64,000 nucleotides of DNA from Bdellovibrionales bacterium (GTDB taxonomy: Bacteria; Bdellovibrionota; Bdellovibrionia; Bdellovibrionales; UBA1609): assembly GCA_020850475.1 (NCBI GenBank), contig JADZEO010000082.1, positions 1 to 64,000 on the forward strand. Direction: 5' to 3'. This document shows positions 29,047 to 38,737 of the stretch, one piece after another. Position numbers and translations under genes: made by a program. Below the pieces are notes generated by a model that worked only from the letters and a program-made list of their open reading frames with translations, was not told the origin of the DNA and did not search any database. Each line of letters opens with the position of its first letter. Positions within the stretch are counted from its first letter, which is position 1.

Positions 29047-32000
29047 CTACTGCGGCGGGAGCAGGCGCTTAAGCAGCATCAACTCATCCAACACGGATGG
29101 CCAGGTGATTTCATTCATACGAATAATCAACCGACTGTCAGGAGAAAGCGAAAACTTTTTGTTTTCGCGAGCGGTAAGTTCGAGAACCCGTTGAACGGGT
29201 ATGCGAGTCTGCGGAGTAAACGCGAGCGAGATTCGCTTGGTGCCAGCGGTCACATCGCGAACGCTGAGTTCGGCGCAAACTCGGCGAATCATCATGACCC
29301 CCAGCAAATTGAGCACCACGGGTGGAGGCTTGCCGAATTGATCGCGAAGCTCTTCTTCGATGCGCTCGAGGTCTTCGGGGAGTGAAATATCAGTCAGGGC
29401 CTTGTAGTAGTAGAGGCGCACCCGAATATCCGGAATATACGAATCGGGTATAAAGGCCGGAATGCGAAGGTTGATTTCGGGCTCAATGTCGTCGGGCTTG
29501 TGAGGGGTGCCGCGAACTTCGTTGACGGCTTCGTCGAGCAACTCCATGTAGAGCTCATAGCCAACGGCGTTGATATGTCCAGATTGATCTTGGCCGAGCA
29601 GGTCACCCGCCCCGCGAAGCTCCAAATCGTAGTGAGCAATGCGGATGCCGCTGCCCAAAGCGGTGTTTTCCTGGAGCACACGCAAACGTTCTTGCGCGTC
29701 TGGATCAATTCGCCGATTCGGTGGAATGAGCAGATAACAATAGGCGCGCTCCTTACTGCGCCCCACCCGGCCGCGGAGCTGATAGAGTTGGCTTAGGCCA
29801 AAATGATCGGCGCGATCGACGAACATGGTGTTCGCTCGAGGAATGTCCATTCCTGATTCGATGATGGTCGTACAAATGAGCATATCAAGTTCATAGTTGA
29901 AAAACTGAACCATGGTTTTTTCTAGTTCGGACTCGTCCATTTGGCCGTGAGCGACCGCCATTCGAATGTCGGGAAGCAGCTCGCGGAGCTCATCGGCAAG
30001 TCCGTAAATGCTTTGCACGCGGTTATGGATAAAGAAAATCTGCCCACCCCGCCCCACTTCCGCCAGGACGGCCTTTCGGATGGTTTCCTTATCAAACTTG
30101 CAAACAAAGGTTCGGGTCGGGAGTCGATCAAGGGGTGGGGTGTTCAACAAACTGAGGTCACGAATCCCCACCAAACTCATGTGAAGCGTCCGCGGGATAG
30201 GGGTCGCTGACAGGGCCAAGGTATCAACGCCCACCTTGATTTTGCGTAAAGTTTCCTTGTGTTTCACTCCGAACTTTTGCTCTTCATCGATAATCAGCAA
30301 GCCCAAGTTTTTAAACTGAATGTCCTTACTGAGCAGGCGGTGGGTTCCGATGACAATGTCAACCTGCCCCGCCGCGAGATCCGCCAAGGTCTTCTTAACG
30401 TCCTTGTTGTCAACAAAGCGATTAAGCGGGCGAATGATCACAGGCCAAGGCGCAAAGCGCTTCAGAAAAGTTTGGGTGTGTTGAAAGGTCAAAACCGTAG
30501 TTGGCGCGATAACGGCCACTTGCTTTTTGTCCTCTACGGCCTTGAAGGCTGCGCGCATGGCAATCTCGGTCTTTCCAAACCCGACGTCACCGCACAACAA
30601 GCGGTCCATTGGGCGCTCGCCGCCAAGATCAGTAAGAACATCCTGAATGGCGCGCACCTGATCATCAGTCTCTTCGTACGGGAAGGCGTTTTCAAAGCTA
30701 AAATAGTTTTCGTCGGGAGAAGAAAAGGGCTGTCGAGAAAACTGGGCGCGCTTGGCATAAAGCTGAAGGAGATCCAACGCCAAGTCTCGCAAATGCTTGC
30801 GAACCTTGGTCTTGGTTTTTTCCCAACCCGTTCCCCCGAGCTTGTCGAGCAGAGCTGGCGACGCGGGCCCAGAGTACTTTTGAATTTGGCCCACGCGATA
30901 AACGGGCAAATACAAGCTGTCGTTGTCGCGGTAGCGAAGGTGAATCATCTCAGTCGGAACGCCCTGGATCTCCATCGCCTTGAGGCCGTCATAAATTCCT
31001 ACGCCATGAAGCTTGTGGACGACAAAGTCGCCCGCCTTGAGGTCGCCGAAGGTAACCGCATTCACCCGCTGAGCCAGCGTGCCCGACGAGCGCTGCTCCC
31101 GGCGAGCCTTCTTAGTCCCCCAAAAATCGGAGTCTCGCAAAAACAAAAGCTGATCGGGGTTACTGCGAACCGTATCCGGCCAAGGGCCTACCAAAATTTG
31201 AACTAGATTGGGCTGGCGTTCCTGGGCGGCCAAAAGCTCTGCCCAGGGAGGAGAGGCGCCCTCGAACAAGGCCGTCGTAAAGCCGCACTTTTCTAACAAG
31301 AGCGCAATACGGCTTGCTGAAGACGAGGCGTGAGCGCTGACAAAAATACTAAACCCATCGTCACGAAGCGGGCGGAGCTTTGCGGAAACATACTGGATCT
31401 GTTCTTCCGGCTTCCCAAGTAAGGCAACGGCCTGGGTGCGAAACTCCGTCATATCAGGAGCGGGATACTCGATGATGTCACTGTGATCGGCGTCCTCGGT
31501 CTGCGAGGCTTCGGAGAGAAGGATTTTTGAAAAATCGATCTGGCGACTGCCCTCTGGCCAGGGCAAGCTTTCGAACGAGTCAAAAAGACCATCAACTTCG
31601 GGGCGAACGGCCGCCGAAGAAGCCTCAAGAAAATCGGCCCGGAGGGATTCCCGATTGAGATCATGGTGCCGAGAACACTCGAGCGGATCGAGAGTGACGA
31701 CGGTCAGCGGGCAACTAAAATGACTCAAGGGGGATTCTGGCGCGGAGTAGAAGTACGGCAAGAGAAATTCAATGCCAGGAAAATGATGTCGCTGGGTCAG
31801 AGAATGCAAAATGGTTTCGACTTCCGCCGAGCTCACCTCGCGACCTTCGAGTGAGGCGCGGTAGCGTGAGGTGAGGTCTTGCAGAGTTTCTTCGTTGAAG
31901 AGGGTCTCCCGAGGCGGAATGAGGACAATCTCCTCCGCCGAAAGGTCCGTGCTTAATTGCGTTTCTGCATCAAAGAAACGCAGAGAGTCGACTTCGTCCC

Positions 32001-32595
32001 CAAAGAGTTCCAGGCGAACAGGTTGATCATAAGTGGGAGAAAAGAGATCGACGATGCCCCCCCGCTGAGTAAAAAGCCCCACCTCGTCGACCACGCCAGA
32101 GCTTTGATAACCGAGGGAGGACAAGTGCTTAAAAAACTCGGGCCCCAGGGTGTCACCCTTCCGTAGCCGCACCATGTTTTGCGACAGTTCGCTGAACGGC
32201 AGGGTTTTTTGAACCAGGGAGGTGACGGAGGCTAAAAAAATCTGCCCCGGGCGAGCTTCTTGCGCAGCAGCCAGCCAGCGAACGCGCTGACTTGAGAGTC
32301 GAGGGTTGGGGTAGAGATTGGAATAGGGGCTTACATCAAATCCCGGCAAGGTAAAAACCGGGGAAGTCTTATTGAAAAAGCGAATGCACTCGATGAACCG
32401 GTCGACCTCGTCATCCGTTGGGACAATCACAAGCCGCACGCCGCCACGATCCCAGGGGAAGGAATCAGTTACGAGCCCGGCAGCCAAAGTGAACGAAGTT
32501 GTGCCCACGACGTGGAGGGGCCGGTGCCGGTTACGATCCCAAGCCGAATCAATAATTTGTCCGAGGCGAGGATGCCAGGCTTCATGGATTTTCAT
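29047..32595 (-). CDS. mfd: Transcription-repair coupling factor Mfd
   Basis: A 1182-aa DNA translocase that removes stalled RNA polymerase and recruits UvrA. It has a UvrB-like N-terminal part, a CarD/RID-type domain that binds RNA polymerase (GDFVVHKLHGVGIYDGL), helicase motifs GDVGFGKTEIA and IIDEEQKFGV, the TRG-type region and a C-terminal regulatory domain. The length is normal. Starting at ATG 32595, it is divergent to the nuo operon across a 220-bp gap. Confidence 0.97.
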   Translation of the reverse strand: MKIHEAWHPRLGQIIDSAWDRNRHRPLHVVGTTSFTLAAGLVTDSFPWDRGGVRLVIVPTDDEVDRFIECIRFFNKTSPVFTLPGFDVSPYSNLYPNPRLSSQRVRWLAAAQEARPGQIFLASVTSLVQKTLPFSELSQNMVRLRKGDTLGPEFFKHLSSLGYQSSGVVDEVGLFTQRGGIVDLFSPTYDQPVRLELFGDEVDSLRFFDAETQLSTDLSAEEIVLIPPRETLFNEETLQDLTSRYRASLEGREVSSAEVETILHSLTQRHHFPGIEFLLPYFYSAPESPLSHFSCPLTVVTLDPLECSRHHDLNRESLRADFLEASSAAVRPEVDGLFDSFESLPWPEGSRQIDFSKILLSEASQTEDADHSDIIEYPAPDMTEFRTQAVALLGKPEEQIQYVSAKLRPLRDDGFSIFVSAHASSSASRIALLLEKCGFTTALFEGASPPWAELLAAQERQPNLVQILVGPWPDTVRSNPDQLLFLRDSDFWGTKKARREQRSSGTLAQRVNAVTFGDLKAGDFVVHKLHGVGIYDGLKAMEIQGVPTEMIHLRYRDNDSLYLPVYRVGQIQKYSGPASPALLDKLGGTGWEKTKTKVRKHLRDLALDLLQLYAKRAQFSRQPFSSPDENYFSFENAFPYEETDDQVRAIQDVLTDLGGERPMDRLLCGDVGFGKTEIAMRAAFKAVEDKKQVAVIAPTTVLTFQHTQTFLKRFAPWPVIIRPLNRFVDNKDVKKTLADLAAGQVDIVIGTHRLLSKDIQFKNLGLLIIDEEQKFGVKHKETLRKIKVGVDTLALSATPIPRTLHMSLVGIRDLSLLNTPPLDRLPTRTFVCKFDKETIRKAVLAEVGRGGQIFFIHNRVQSIYGLADELRELLPDIRMAVAHGQMDESELEKTMVQFFNYELDMLICTTIIESGMDIPRANTMFVDRADHFGLSQLYQLRGRVGRSKERAYCYLLIPPNRRIDPDAQERLRVLQENTALGSGIRIAHYDLELRGAGDLLGQDQSGHINAVGYELYMELLDEAVNEVRGTPHKPDDIEPEINLRIPAFIPDSYIPDIRVRLYYYKALTDISLPEDLERIEEELRDQFGKPPPVVLNLLGVMMIRRVCAELSVRDVTAGTKRISLAFTPQTRIPVQRVLELTARENKKFSLSPDSRLIIRMNEITWPSVLDELMLLKRLLPPQ

Positions 32596-32739
32596 TGGGG
32601 GATCACAGTTAATTCACCGCACCAAAAAAGCAACTGATTTTGTGGGACAGATAACGCGAAGTTGCCCAAGGAACCCCATGGGCTGGCGACCGCGGGCACG
32701 GCGGCCCGGTCGATATCTTCTTGAATACACTGATTTTTC

Positions 32740-32769
32740 TTGGACTCTTGAGCGCCGCTCTGATTATAT
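32740..32769 (+). promoter_or_regulatory. Possible nuo operon promoter
   Basis: TTGGAC (32740-32745), an 18-bp spacer and TTATAT (32764-32769), with TG at the extended -10 position. About 47 bp separate it from the nuoA start. The -35 is weak. Confidence 0.3.
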
Positions 32770-32815
32770 ATTTCCCGGACCCCAAATCTTAAGATTTCAT
32801 CGTTCGGAGATTGGA

Positions 32816-33187
32816 ATGTCACCGCTGGTAATCATCCTCGCTCTCGGAGTCTTCGTTGCTATTTTCGGTATCGCACTCGTTTATGTTTCTTCTCTGCTGG
32901 GGCCGCGCCAGCCGCAGTCGCAGATGAAGTTGACGCCTTATGAATGCGGGCTTGAAGGCGAGCGCAGAGAAGACACAAAAATTTCTGTGAACTTTTATCT
33001 CACCGCGATTCTTTTTATTCTCTTCGATATCGAGATTATTTTTATGTATCCGTGGGCGGTGGCCTTTGGTGATTACCTCTCGGCGGGAAACGGCGTCTAC
33101 ATCTTTGCGGTCATGGCCGTCTTTTTGGCGATCTTTATTTTCGGATTGATTTGGGAAATCAAATCCAAGGCGTTGGAGTGGGAATAA
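32816..33187 (+). CDS. nuoA: NADH-quinone oxidoreductase subunit A
   Basis: A 123-aa Complex I subunit with three membrane helices. The signature between helices 1 and 2 is TPYECGLEGERRE, followed by SVNFYLTAILFILFDIEIIFMYPWA. The start ATG 32816 follows CGGAG; a much longer open frame upstream is unlikely to be translated. It heads the operon and abuts nuoH with no gap. The genes for the hydrophilic arm are not next to it. Confidence 0.95.
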   Translation: MSPLVIILALGVFVAIFGIALVYVSSLLGPRQPQSQMKLTPYECGLEGERREDTKISVNFYLTAILFILFDIEIIFMYPWAVAFGDYLSAGNGVYIFAVMAVFLAIFIFGLIWEIKSKALEWE

Positions 33188-34366
33188 ATGGGACAAGACG
33201 TTTTTGAGATTACAATTAATGCCGTTAAGATGGTGGCCATTTTCTTATTGATGGTGCAACTGGTGCCAGTTCTGGTTTGGGTTGAGCGCCGAGGCTCAGC
33301 GTTTATTCAAAACCGGTTTGGTCCGAATCGAGTGGGGCCACTGGGGCTCACGCAGCTTTTGGCGGACGCGGTAAAGTTTTTGTTTAAAGAGGAATATATC
33401 CCGAACGGAGCGAATCGCCTTTTGTTCTATGGCGCGCCCGTGATGGCGTTGGTCCCCGGGGCGCTCGCCTTTGGGTCTTTGCCGCTCTCGATGCCAATTA
33501 AGATTGAACCCTTTTCGATTTCAATTTTAGGAATGTCCATTGCGACCACCAAGGCCTACACTTTTGCGTTTCAAAGCTTCGACATTGGCATTGGAATTGT
33601 TTTTGTTCTAGGCGTTTCGTCGTTAGGCGCTTACGCGCTGTTAATGGCGGGTTGGAGTTCGAACAACAAGTATTCGTTGTATGGAGCCCTTCGCGCGAGC
33701 GCCCAGATGATTAGCTACGAACTGGCTCTCGGCTTGTCCTTGGTAGGCGTTTTGTTGCTTTACAACACCTTTACGTTTTCTGAAATGATTAACCTCCAGC
33801 AAGGACCGCTGACGATTAACGTCATGGGAGCGGTGAAGGAAATTTCCTTTTTGCCGAACTGGGGCATCTTCTTTCAGCCGTTGGGCGCGATTATTTTATT
33901 TTCCGCCATGTTTGCCGAAACCAATCGCCTGCCCTTTGATTTGCCAGAAGCGGAAGCCGAGCTCGTGGCCGGATATCACACCGCCTATGGCGGACTTAAA
34001 ATGCTCATGTTCTACATTGGTGAGTACGGTCACATGCTCGTGGCCTCGGGTCTGATGGTGACCTTTTATTTTGGCGGATATAACTTGCCACTCATCGACA
34101 GCGCTCAAGTGGTGGAACACTTTGTTGGTCATGGACTTTCGGCAAATGCCGCAGCGGTCATGGGAGCGCTTGCCCTCTTTGTTGTTTTTCTGGCAAAGGT
34201 CTTAGTCTTTCTGTGGATTTTTATTTGGGTCAGATGGTCTTTGCCGCGTTTTCGGTATGACCAGCTAATGGATTTGGGTTGGAAAACCATGTTGCCCTGG
34301 GCTCTGGCGAATACCATCGTCACGGCCGTGGTCATCTTGGTTCTCAGAAACAAGTGGGTTCATTGA
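33188..34366 (+). CDS. nuoH: NADH-quinone oxidoreductase subunit H
   Basis: Membrane subunit at the arm junction, near the quinone site. The motif AETNRLPFDLPEAEAELVAG and the early segment VERRGSAFIQNRFGPNRVG are typical. At 392 aa it is longer than the usual 320-340; the extra length includes a loop after helix 1-2 (PLSMPIKIEPFSISILG). Its TGA overlaps the ATG of nuoJ. nuoI, which often lies between H and J, is missing here. Confidence 0.96.
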   Translation: MGQDVFEITINAVKMVAIFLLMVQLVPVLVWVERRGSAFIQNRFGPNRVGPLGLTQLLADAVKFLFKEEYIPNGANRLLFYGAPVMALVPGALAFGSLPLSMPIKIEPFSISILGMSIATTKAYTFAFQSFDIGIGIVFVLGVSSLGAYALLMAGWSSNNKYSLYGALRASAQMISYELALGLSLVGVLLLYNTFTFSEMINLQQGPLTINVMGAVKEISFLPNWGIFFQPLGAIILFSAMFAETNRLPFDLPEAEAELVAGYHTAYGGLKMLMFYIGEYGHMLVASGLMVTFYFGGYNLPLIDSAQVVEHFVGHGLSANAAAVMGALALFVVFLAKVLVFLWIFIWVRWSLPRFRYDQLMDLGWKTMLPWALANTIVTAVVILVLRNKWVH

Positions 34367-34899
34367 TGGAAAACAGTTTGTTGTTTTATGTGCTATCGAC
34401 ACTGATTGTGTTGTTTTCGTTTGGCATGTTGGTGGCGGCAAACCCGGTGTTTTCGGCGCTGTTCTTAGCGCTGACGATGGTGGGCCTGGCCGGGTTGTTT
34501 TTTCACCTCGAGGCTTATTTCATAGCCGGAGTTCAGCTCATTGTTTATGCCGGCGCAGTCATGGTGCTGTTTGTGATGGTGTTAATGCTGTTTGATCTCA
34601 AAAAAGAGATTGCGCCGTTTTCGCGCGGCACCCTAGCGGGTTTTGTAAAGTTGGTTTGTGCTGGCGCCTTGTTCGGCTTGATTATTGGTGCCGCCAAACA
34701 CTCGACGGAAATGATGATGATCACGCCCGAGCAGGCCGCCAGCCAAAGTGGTTACGCAGTCGAGATGAAGGCCCTGGCGACGCTACTGTTTACCAAATAT
34801 TTGCTGGCCTTCGAAGTTCTGGGGGTGTTGCTGCTGTTGATTGCCGTCGGGGTTGTGGCGGTGTCGCGCGCGAAGGGAGGAACCCATGTTCGCTCTTGA
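34366..34899 (+). CDS. nuoJ: NADH-quinone oxidoreductase subunit J
   Basis: A 177-aa membrane subunit with five helices. The conserved region in helix 3 reads [20 protein letters not shown]. The ATG at 34366 overlaps the nuoH stop (TGATG), which decides the start over an earlier Met in the open frame. It overlaps nuoK by 14 bp. Confidence 0.93.
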   Translation: MENSLLFYVLSTLIVLFSFGMLVAANPVFSALFLALTMVGLAGLFFHLEAYFIAGVQLIVYAGAVMVLFVMVLMLFDLKKEIAPFSRGTLAGFVKLVCAGALFGLIIGAAKHSTEMMMITPEQAASQSGYAVEMKALATLLFTKYLLAFEVLGVLLLLIAVGVVAVSRAKGGTHVRS

Positions 34900-35212
34900 G
34901 GGACTTAAATACGTAGGACTAAATCATTATCTGGTGTTGTCCGGCATTCTTTTTACCATCGGCATGCTCGCCGTTCTCCTGCGCAGAAATCTCATTGTAA
35001 TTTTAATGGGCGTGGAACTGATGCTCAATGCGGTGAACCTGAGCTTCGTCGCGTTTAGCCACTTCTCAGCCAACATTAACGGGCAGCTCATGGTGTTTTT
35101 TGTAATGACGGTCGCGGCGGCTGAAGCGGGCGTGGGCTTGGCACTCGCGGTGACGCTGTTTAAGACCTTTCGAGAAGTTAATATTCGGCTTTTTGAGCAA
35201 CTTAAGGGTTAG
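34886..35212 (+). CDS. nuoK: NADH-quinone oxidoreductase subunit K
   Basis: A 108-aa three-helix antiporter-like (MrpC-type) subunit. The conserved glutamates are in [16 protein letters not shown] and [13 protein letters not shown]. The ATG at 34886 has an excellent GGGAGG at 7-8 bp spacing inside the end of nuoJ. Confidence 0.95.
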   Translation: MFALEGLKYVGLNHYLVLSGILFTIGMLAVLLRRNLIVILMGVELMLNAVNLSFVAFSHFSANINGQLMVFFVMTVAAAEAGVGLALAVTLFKTFREVNIRLFEQLKG

Positions 35213-35221
35213 GGCAATTCG

Positions 35222-37150
35222 ATGACGACAAACATACTATTTGCAGCGCTGTTGCTGGCCCCACTAATTGGCTTTCTTTTTAATGGCATCCGCTATCAGA
35301 GTAAAAATTGTCTGCTGGCGGGAACCGTTGCGTCGGGCGCAGCACTTCTGTCTTTTGCTTGCTCTGTGGTGTTGGTTTACCAGCTCGCGCATCTGCCAGT
35401 CGAGAGCCGCGCACTGACCGCCCACTTTTTTGACTGGATGACGGTTGCGACCTTTAAGGTAAGCGCCGCTTTTTTGCTCGACCAAATCAGCGCGATCATG
35501 GTTCTGGTGGTAACGGGCGTGGGTTCACTCATTCACATTTTTAGCGTCGGCTACATGTCACACGACGAACGCCCGTCAAAGTATTTCGCCTACCTCAATC
35601 TCTTTTTATTCAACATGTTGCTACTCATTCTCGGTGACAACCTTTTGGTGATGTTCGTTGGCTGGGAAGGCGTTGGCCTTTGCTCTTACCTGCTTATTGG
35701 CTTTTGGTTCACTGATCGCGAAAAGGCAGCGGCGGGAATGAAGGCCTTTATCACCAATCGGATTGGTGATGCGGGATTTTTAGTCGGGATTTTTTTGATT
35801 TTTGCTACCTTTGGCACGGTGACGTTTACCAACTTGATTTCGTTGCTGCCGGCGGCGGCCGAAGTCGGATGGACCGGGCCGATCACACTCGCGTGTTTGT
35901 TTTTGTTTGTCGGAGCCACGGGCAAGTCAGCCCAGATTCCTCTGTACGTTTGGCTGCCGGATGCCATGGCGGGCCCGACTCCGGTTTCGGCACTCATCCA
36001 CGCGGCGACCATGGTGACGGCGGGTGTGTACATGATGGTGCGACTGAGCGCACTTTATGTCTTAGCACCGAATGCGATGATGGTGGTGGCGATCGTCGGC
36101 GCTCTTACGGCGCTGATGGCGGCATCCATTGGCATGACCCAATGGGACATCAAAAAGATTTTGGCCTATTCAACAGTATCGCAGCTTGGCTACATGGTTT
36201 TGGGCGTCGGCGTTGGCGCCTTTATGCCGGCGATGTTTCACTTGATGACCCACGCGTTTTTTAAAGCGCTGATGTTCTTGGGCTCTGGGAGCGTGATCCA
36301 CGCCATGCATGAAGAGCAGGACGTTCGCAAAATGGGCGGTCTCAGAAAATATATGCCCATCACCCATGCGACCTTCTTAATTGGTTGGCTGGCGATTATC
36401 GGCATGCCGCCGTTTGCGGGATTTTTTAGCAAAGATGAAATTTTGTGGAACGCCTGGAATTTGCCTGGAGCCGGTAAATTGTTCTGGCTCGTCGGCGTGG
36501 TGGGCGCGGCGATTACGGCCTTTTATATGACTCGACTGATGGCCTTGGTCTTTTGGGGCAAGAGTCGGGTGTCTTCGCACGTGCACCCGCATGAGGCGCC
36601 TCCGTCGATGGCAATACCGCTGATTATTTTGGGTGTGCTTTCCTTGGTCGGCGGTTGGGTGGGAATTCCTCACGTCATTTCCGCGATCCTTCCGGGACAT
36701 CCCGAAAATATTTTGGGACACTGGCTGGAGCCGGCCTTAGCTCGGCTGCCGCACGAGATTCACGGCTCGGCCCTGTTGGAGTGGTCGTTGATGGGAATTT
36801 CAGTCGGCGTAGCCGGCCTCTCGGCTTGGTTTGCCTTTGATTCATATATTAAACACCCCGACCGACCGCAAAAAATCACGGCGAAGATTCGGCCGGTCTA
36901 CGAGCTGGTCAACGACAAGTATCGAGTTGACGAGCTTTACTTCGGTAGAATCATTAACCCCTTGGTCGACATAAGTAAGGGACTTTGGGCGTACATTGAC
37001 GTTAATTTTATTGATAAGGCAACTTACGCTGCCGCGGACCTGATTAAGAGCGCTGGTGGCGGAATTCGCGCGATCCAAAACGGCAACATTCAACACTATG
37101 CTTTAATGGTGGCGCTAGGTCTCGTGCTGTTGATCGTATTTGCTCTTTGA
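35222..37150 (+). CDS. nuoL: NADH-quinone oxidoreductase subunit L
   Basis: Distal proton-pumping subunit, 642 aa, with about 16 helices and the long lateral amphipathic helix toward the C-terminus. Conserved segments include WEGVGLCSYLLIGFW, PDAMAGPTPVSALIHAATMV and SKDEI. The length and motifs are normal. Confidence 0.97.
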   Translation: MTTNILFAALLLAPLIGFLFNGIRYQSKNCLLAGTVASGAALLSFACSVVLVYQLAHLPVESRALTAHFFDWMTVATFKVSAAFLLDQISAIMVLVVTGVGSLIHIFSVGYMSHDERPSKYFAYLNLFLFNMLLLILGDNLLVMFVGWEGVGLCSYLLIGFWFTDREKAAAGMKAFITNRIGDAGFLVGIFLIFATFGTVTFTNLISLLPAAAEVGWTGPITLACLFLFVGATGKSAQIPLYVWLPDAMAGPTPVSALIHAATMVTAGVYMMVRLSALYVLAPNAMMVVAIVGALTALMAASIGMTQWDIKKILAYSTVSQLGYMVLGVGVGAFMPAMFHLMTHAFFKALMFLGSGSVIHAMHEEQDVRKMGGLRKYMPITHATFLIGWLAIIGMPPFAGFFSKDEILWNAWNLPGAGKLFWLVGVVGAAITAFYMTRLMALVFWGKSRVSSHVHPHEAPPSMAIPLIILGVLSLVGGWVGIPHVISAILPGHPENILGHWLEPALARLPHEIHGSALLEWSLMGISVGVAGLSAWFAFDSYIKHPDRPQKITAKIRPVYELVNDKYRVDELYFGRIINPLVDISKGLWAYIDVNFIDKATYAAADLIKSAGGGIRAIQNGNIQHYALMVALGLVLLIVFAL

Positions 37151-37158
37151 GGTGATAG

Positions 37159-38736
37159 ATGCTGTTAACCACATTGGTCTTCCTACCGCTTTTTATGGCT
37201 GGCGTTTTGCTTTTGGTGCCCAACGAGAAGGTGCTTAAACCGATGGCCCTGGGCTTTGCGCTCGTCGAGTTTGTGCTGAGCCTTGCGCTGTTCTTGCGGT
37301 TTGATCCTGGGCTTGCGGGACTGCAGCTCGTCGAGCGTTCGGCTTGGATTCGCTCGGCGGGCATCGGATACTTTCTTGGCATCGACGGCATTTCCTTGTG
37401 GCTGGTCTTGCTGACGACCTTCTTAACTCCGATCACTATCCTCGGGGCTTGGTCGGCGATTACTAAAAAGGTCAAAGCCTTTTTGATTGCCATGTTGGTG
37501 CTTGAAACCACCATGCTGGGCACCTTTGTGGCCATGGATGCAATTTTGTTTTACACTTTTTTTGAGGCCTCGTTGCTGCCCATGTATTTTATCATCGGCA
37601 TTTGGGGCGGCGAGCGACGGATTTATGCGACTCTCAAGTTTTTTATTTATACGATGGTCGGCTCACTTTTTATGCTCTTGGGAATTATCGCCCTCATGTT
37701 CTATGCCCAAGACCAACTGGGTTACATGTCGGCAAGCCTAGTTGACTTCTACAAGCTGCAAATCCCCTTTGTCGCCGGAGAATTTCTATCGACACAAACC
37801 CTGCTCTTTTTTGCGTTTTCGTTGGCTTTTGCCATCAAGGTACCGGTGTTTCCGTTTCATACGTGGCTACCCGATGCTCACGTTGAGGCACCCACACCAG
37901 GCTCGGTGATTCTTGCTGGGGTCATGCTTAAAATGGGCACCTATGGATTGTTGCGGTTTTCCATACCGATGTTTCCCGAGGCAGCCTCGTACTTTGCTTG
38001 GATTTTTCTTTTGATCGGCGTTGTTGGAATTATTTATGGAGCCCTCGTGGCGATGGTTCAGCCCGACATCAAGAAGTTGGTGGCCTATTCTTCGGTATCT
38101 CACATGGGCTATGTCGTTCTCGGCTTGTTTGCCTTTAACGCCTATGGCATCTCGGGCGGCTTGTATCAAATGCTCAATCATGGAATCAGCACCGGCGCAC
38201 TTTTCTTGTTGGTGGGGATGATCTATGAACGAACACACTCGCGGGAAATTGCACGATACGGAGGCTTGGCTTCGGCGGCACCGATATTTACCATTTTGTT
38301 TATGATTATTACTTTGTCTTCGATAGCCGTGCCCATGACCAATGGCTTTGTTGGAGAGTTCTTCATTTTGCTGGGCACCTTTATGAGCGCGAAGGGGTAT
38401 GCCCTCTTTGCGGTCACCGGCGTGGTGCTTGGTGCGGCCTATATGCTTTGGATGGTTAAGCGGGTCTTTTTTGGAGAAAAAGGGGAGCTCGTCAAGAAGT
38501 ATGAGTCTCATGGACTCGACGTCAATTGGCGGGAAATTTTGGTGATGGCGCCGCTGGTGGTTTTAGTTTTTTGGATGGGCCTGTTCCCCAACCAGTTTTT
38601 GCGGTGGAGTAAGGCCAGCATTGATCACCTGGTCGAAAATCGCCTGACCTATGAATTGCCGGTTGTTGGAGTTCCGTCAAACCCCTCATCCTATGTTGTT
38701 CAGCGCGCAGCGAGCGCATCCAAGGCGGGAGAGTAA
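37159..38736 (+). CDS. nuoM: NADH-quinone oxidoreductase subunit M
   Basis: Antiporter-like subunit, 525 aa, with 14 helices. The motifs FEASLLPMYFIIGIWGG, TWLPDAHVEAPTPGSVILAG and FNGYVGE-type NGFVGEF are visible. The ATG follows GAGGTG four bases upstream. It is separated from nuoN by one base. Confidence 0.97.
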   Translation: MLLTTLVFLPLFMAGVLLLVPNEKVLKPMALGFALVEFVLSLALFLRFDPGLAGLQLVERSAWIRSAGIGYFLGIDGISLWLVLLTTFLTPITILGAWSAITKKVKAFLIAMLVLETTMLGTFVAMDAILFYTFFEASLLPMYFIIGIWGGERRIYATLKFFIYTMVGSLFMLLGIIALMFYAQDQLGYMSASLVDFYKLQIPFVAGEFLSTQTLLFFAFSLAFAIKVPVFPFHTWLPDAHVEAPTPGSVILAGVMLKMGTYGLLRFSIPMFPEAASYFAWIFLLIGVVGIIYGALVAMVQPDIKKLVAYSSVSHMGYVVLGLFAFNAYGISGGLYQMLNHGISTGALFLLVGMIYERTHSREIARYGGLASAAPIFTILFMIITLSSIAVPMTNGFVGEFFILLGTFMSAKGYALFAVTGVVLGAAYMLWMVKRVFFGEKGELVKKYESHGLDVNWREILVMAPLVVLVFWMGLFPNQFLRWSKASIDHLVENRLTYELPVVGVPSNPSSYVVQRAASASKAGE

Positions 38737-38737
38737 A

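Noticed and set aside
30259-31206. 315-codon plus-strand ORF over mfd
   Set aside because: Antisense to helicase motifs of Mfd; no domain or start signal.
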